Shown in pieces: positions 60,629 to 64,000 of a stretch of DNA of 64,000 nucleotides. The notes beneath the pieces are model-generated. The model worked only from the letters and a program-made list of their open reading frames with translations, was not told the origin of the DNA and searched no databases. Source of the stretch: Balanoglossus misakiensis (lineage: Eukaryota; Hemichordata); assembly GCA_040954595.2 (NCBI GenBank), contig CM082576.2, positions 18,848,001-18,912,000 of the forward strand, given 5' to 3'. The position numbers and the translations under genes were made by a program. How positions within the stretch are numbered: position 1 is the first letter of the stretch; every line of letters starts with the position of its first letter.

Positions 60629-62177
60629 ATCTCAGTGCATATTGTTACAAGGTAAGGATGTATCCACATACAACCAAATGCCTGCAGCGTCTGCAAATAA
60701 TTATGATGAATTGAAACCAGAGTTATTGAGGGCTTACCAGTTAAGTGAGGAGAGTTTTCATGACAAGTTCCGTTCGTGTATGCCACATTATGATGAAAGT
60801 GCTCAAAAGTTTATGGACCGTATTGGTGACTATTTGGGCAGATGGGTAGAACTGGCTGGTACTCCAAAGACGTACAATGGGCTTACAGATCTGTTACTTC
60901 GAGAGCAGTTTATTGGAGTATGTTCCAGAGACATGGCAATGTTCATTAGAGAGCGACGGCCAGAGAATGTCCAAGAGATGGTATCTACTGCCTCAAAATA
61001 CTTAGATGCCCGAGGGTGGTGGAAACTGCCAAGTAATGCCAAGAATAATCCAAGGAGCCAGCCGACAGCAAATACCAAGCCTGCTGTATATCCAAATCAA
61101 GTAAATAAGTTTAATAACAAAACCAATGGTTCCCATGTTTTTAAAGGTACGTGCTTCGTATGTGGTAAAGGTGGTCATATGGCCAAAGATTGTAGAAGTA
61201 AGCCAAAGATGCATAAGACGGCGGTATTGTTAACTGAAGAAGATAGAAACTATCCACCTAAACAAGAATGTACACATTGGGGCAACCGTCAACAGCCCAG
61301 GGGACTAGACACTGGTTATGCATGTATGGTGGTAGCAATGGAAATAGATAAAACAGATGCAACACTGAATAAGGAGTTCGTGTTACCATGTAGTCATAAG
61401 CTCCCAGTGATGAGTGCTGCTTGTAGTGCCCATGGAGTGAAGAAGATGCCGGTAATGAAGGGATTGGTCGATGGTAAGCTGGTTAGCGTTTTGCGTGATA
61501 GTGGGTGTAGTAGCGTGGTAGTTCGAAGAAGTCTGGTGTCAAGTAATCAGCTGACTGGTGAGTACAGGACGTGTGTTCTGATAGATGGGACTATTAGAAG
61601 AGTACCTGTAGCCTCTATAAAAGTTGATACCCCTTACTTTGTTGGTGATGTTACTGCACTGTGCATGATGAACCCTGTGTATGATTTAATACTGGGCAAC
61701 ATTGATGGTGTATCTGACCCTTCGAATCCTGATACTACATGGCAGGAACCATTGCCGACATGTAGACTGTGTACAACTGTTGGACAGGTACCAGGTTTAG
61801 CAAATGCTGTGGAGACCAGAGCCCAGAAGATAGCCAACCAAAAACCAATCAGAGAGCTTAAAGTACCTAAAGCTGTTGGTGAAGTGGTGATGCCAGGGAA
61901 GCTTCAACAAGCTCAAGAAGAAGACTCCACTCTTGACAAACTACGTGAGAAGGCAATTTTGGGTGACGAGAAAGTGACTAGGAATGGAGGTAGGTTGAAG
62001 TTCATCATGAAAGATGGGATCCTGTACAGAGAGTTCAATTCGCCAATGGTCCAATTTGGTGAAAAGCTGTTACACACTGCGGGAAATACTAGAGCTATGT
62101 TGGGCAGTATTCCGCGAAGCGCGAGCTCCCATGTTCACCATAGCAACGCATTGCCAAGATGGCGGCGCCCGTGTTGA
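60516..62177 (+). pseudogene. Gag-protease-integrase fragment of a Gmr1-like Gypsy element
   Basis: The frame is 553 codons, but only residues about 43-515 are element protein; the first 40 are an out-of-frame reading of the upstream gag. Visible domains: a capsid segment with ANNYDELKPELLRAYQ; a SCAN-like region at about residues 78-167 including LLREQFIGVCSRDMAMFIRE; a CCHC zinc knuckle (C213, C216, H221, C226); a retropepsin-like domain with the catalytic DSG at 328-330 and the later DLILGN strand near residue 393; then a linker with GKLQQAQEEDSTLDKLRE and GILYREF, the usual approach to the integrase zinc-binding domain. The family is thought to be the source of the vertebrate SCAN domain and to carry integrase before reverse transcriptase, which fits the order seen. 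The element sequence stops near 62065 with no catalytic integrase, reverse transcriptase or 3' LTR. Confidence 0.85.
62066..62158 (+). promoter_or_regulatory. Promoter-like sequence with X-box-like motif, upstream of the next gene
   Basis: After the Gypsy breakpoint the base composition changes to CpG-containing sequence (TTCCGCGAAGCGCGAGCTCC). TTCACCATAGCAAC at 62134-62147 resembles an RFX X-box (RGYAAC half intact, one mismatch in the other half). The gene start carries AAGATGGCGGC at 62156-62166, the YY1 consensus overlapping an initiator ATG that is common in animal TATA-less promoters. Confidence 0.5.
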
Positions 62178-62802
62178 TCGATGCCGAGAAAGTTATAAAA
62201 CGCAAATTGCGAGAGGCAAAATCTGTGCTTAAAAATGCGTGTCGGACAATCTGTATATACACCCACTCTTTGATGAACTTGAGGATGTGACAACAAGGGC
62301 CATATTTCGAAACGACAAGCTGTCAAAGGACAAGATTCGTTGGCGTGACGTCGCCGTATTTCCCATGTTTCAGCGTGATATGACCTACTGGCAGAAGACC
62401 TTCTACGCTCGGCTGTCAACATCCCCGTCGTTAAGGTCACCATGGCAAAGCAGCTTTACACAACAAATGCCGAGGGAAGTATTTGATGTTTTTCATCAGT
62501 TTGCTACTCGGACCGGTTTTGGTATCGACGAGAAGACCTCCAGGGCTATCATAACCTTGACCTTCACAAGTTCCTCGAAGCTATTGTATGTGATACGGAA
62601 AGGTTATTGCTACGAGGGCGCTATCGGTCAGCATACAGAGAATATCCTAGAGAAGAAAGTCCGTGGAAAGAGGGTAGCTGTTATATGCACACCTGAGAAG
62701 CCCTGTGTTGTGAAATATTTTATCAACAGGGAGACTGTTGCTGTTAGATTCAGCTTTGGTGCCTGGAACAAACATGGAATTCCATTACATCCAGAGAACT
62801 GA
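62159..62802 (+). pseudogene. Intronless unidentified gene with one apparent frameshift
   Basis: ATG at 62159-62161 is in strong Kozak context (A at -3, G at +4) and starts MAAPVLIDAEKVIKRKLREA. This frame would stop at 62291 shortly after entering a new reading. The frame open from 62233 to TGA at 62800-62802 carries the remaining roughly 188 residues, including IRWRDVAVFPMF, MTYWQKTFYARL, SSKLLYVIRKGYCYEGAIGQ and a C-terminus HGIPLHPEN. The shift is by one base near 62233-62245. The rich aromatic and charged composition and the lack of repeats indicate a genuine protein of about 210 residues. No intron, signal peptide or membrane segment is seen. It could be a live gene with a sequencing or assembly error, a recent pseudogene, a retrocopy, or one gene of a DNA transposon. 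The family is not recognised. Confidence 0.6.
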
Positions 62803-62930
62803 ACCCTATTGATTTTTCACACTGATTCAACCCATCTGACGAACATTTTTTTCCTGATCTGTGGCACATGTTGTTCAGTGTAGATGTATCAGTCTGTCAA
62901 GACAGTCCTCTCACAATTGACATATATTCA

Positions 62931-62936
62931 AATAAA
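62931..62936 (+). terminator. Polyadenylation signal of the plus-strand gene
   Basis: AATAAA about 130 bases after the TGA at 62800-62802, followed by an A-rich run. It is the expected hexamer for the end of a short 3' untranslated region. The A-rich run could also be the tail of a retrocopy. Confidence 0.6.
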
Positions 62937-62975
62937 AAAAGGAAAATTAGAAGACTCAAAAATTCATCACTTGTC

Positions 62976-62981
62976 TTTATT
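62976..62981 (-). terminator. Polyadenylation signal of the minus-strand gene
   Basis: TTTATT on the plus strand is AATAAA on the minus strand, about 675 bases past the stop at 63655. With the plus-strand signal at 62931 it implies convergent transcripts that end within tens of bases of each other, or overlap. Confidence 0.5.
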
Positions 62982-63654
62982 TATCTACATTCAATACAAA
63001 TGAACAGATAACGTTTACAAAATTTCCTAAACTGTAAAATTCTTTTTTTCCATCATTATTGTAACATAGATTTTTCATTAGTTTCAGAAAAAAATGTATG
63101 TTACCTACAATCAACATTGATAAGTCAATCAAAACTGCTCATCTAACAGTTAACCAGGATTTCTGGTCTAAATTTAATTAATATTTACAATTAATTCCAT
63201 GACAAAATTTATAAATATCAAGAATTTGATGAGACTTAATTCTTTATTTTTTCACAAATTCATTAAAATTTCGTGCAGGTGCAGAATAAACAACTCCTCA
63301 AGAAAAATGTAAAACTTTTCTATCAAGCTTATGTATGTCATACATTTTAATTTTGCAAAGCACTGCAATCACTATACGATTAAGGGTTTATTCACAATAC
63401 TTAATAGTGGTAAGATAAGTTTCAATTTCCCTGTCCCCATACATGCACACATATACAAAATCCCATAAGAAACATATCATCTCCAGTTCAAAAAGTGTGA
63501 ATTCATGTGATTTGTGATCTCCATTTTTATTAAATGCAGCTCTCAACTACAGATGAGTCTTTATAATTCTGTAATGTAATTAATACCATAGTTATCCTTT
63601 AATTCTAAAGTAGCACACAGTGACACAATCCACTGTTTCAAATTCAATCATTGT
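62982..63654 (-). other. Probable 3' untranslated region of the minus-strand gene
   Basis: AT-rich, with many ATTTA-type runs and no coding frame on either strand. It lies between the stop at 63655 and the nearest minus-strand AATAAA. Confidence 0.5.
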
Positions 63655-64000
63655 TCACAGCATAAGTTTCTTGAGTTTATTTGATATTTTACCAGTGACA
63701 GCTGCTTTTTTTATGTCATCCATAATTGGGTCAACACATATTTCACAGGCAGTCATTGTTTCATTTTTCAAATTGCCACACATACAGTAGCCTGCATTCT
63801 CATAATATCGACTGGGAATGTATTTTTCTTTTTCTTTAAGCTCAAATTGACCTACATTTGCCCTTCTATAGTTGTCAGCTTTTGGACTTTTGTTCCTCAG
63901 CCAAAAAAGCATCACATATTCGTGTCGAAATATGAGGGCCCACCTATTTTGAGGTGTAGAATTTTCACTGAATTCTAGCAGGCGTAGATGCTTTGCCTCT
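63655..64000 (-). CDS. C-terminal part of an unidentified protein, runs off the window
   Basis: The frame is open from the window edge to the stop at 63655-63657, giving about 114 residues, with no break. It reads as real protein: KHLRLLEFSENSTPQNRWAL, then IFRHEYVMLFWLRNK, a charged stretch, and a cysteine cluster C-x-C-x10-C-x2-C (from CMCGN to CEIC) that could bind zinc, ending with a basic helix. The start lies beyond 64000; an in-frame ATG at 63910-63912 is internal, since protein-like sequence continues upstream. It is convergent with the gene at 62159-62802. The two could be neighbouring host genes or the two genes of one DNA transposon; terminal repeats would decide. Confidence 0.65.
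   Translation of the reverse strand, partial: EAKHLRLLEFSENSTPQNRWALIFRHEYVMLFWLRNKSPKADNYRRANVGQFELKEKEKYIPSRYYENAGYCMCGNLKNETMTACEICVDPIMDDIKKAAVTGKISNKLKKLML

Noticed and set aside
60598-61837. Minus-strand frames of 62-82 residues within gag-protease
   Set aside because: They are antisense shadows of the Gypsy coding sequence.
62225-62245. Programmed -1 ribosomal frameshift in the gene at 62159
   Set aside because: The zero-frame codons CTT AAA AAT do not form a standard slippery heptamer and the -1 frame has TAA at 62230-62232. An indel or base error is simpler.

Overview
This is a eukaryotic, AT-rich, gene-poor window, most likely from a marine invertebrate and probably an invertebrate deuterostome (hemichordate, cephalochordate or echinoderm grade). 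The evidence is indirect: kilobase satellite arrays, a tRNA-headed SINE with a GTGTCC..GGCAAGGCA body and a GCTATATAA-type tail, and a Gypsy/Ty3 element of the SCAN-related Gmr1-like kind. I cannot name the species. Almost none of the short open frames look like genes; most fall inside tandem repeats.

Layout. 1-3.4 kb: AT-rich DNA with one convincing unidentified terminal exon (1586-1846, +), one doubtful minus-strand exon (1097-1429) and a three-copy 139-bp tandem repeat (2751-3165). 3.4-5.1 kb: two tandem copies of a long dispersed repeat, here called R1. 5.1-25.4 kb: Sat1, about 20.3 kb of a 117-bp monomer. 25.4-29.3 kb: R1 resumes on the far side, with a 1354-bp tandem duplication, a 3-monomer mini-array, a perfect 13-bp hairpin and diverged copies. 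29.3-31.5 kb: simple and minisatellite repeats and a poly-C/poly-A tract. 31.5-51.95 kb: Sat2, about 20.4 kb of a 192-bp monomer, homogenised as a 17-monomer (3262-bp) higher-order repeat. 51.95-56.5 kb: a patchwork of duplicated SINE tail, orphan Sat2 monomer, complete SINE and foldback element. 56.5-59 kb: no recognisable content. 59-62.07 kb: the 5' part of a Gmr1-like Gypsy element (LTR end, tRNA-Pro primer site, gag with SCAN-like region and zinc knuckle, protease, first part of integrase), frameshifted and cut off. 62.1-64 kb: a convergent pair of unidentified genes whose 3' ends nearly touch.

Main result. Each large satellite can be placed relative to its apparent parent sequence. Sat1 is one 117-bp segment of R1 expanded in place: R1 sequence leads into the array and continues on the other side. 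Sat2 ends in a satellite/SINE junction that recurs 4.1 kb away with a single orphan monomer, and related AT-rich sequence lies on both sides of the array. Both arrays show period arithmetic expected of in-register unequal crossing-over. No CRISPR array, rRNA gene or functional tRNA gene was seen.
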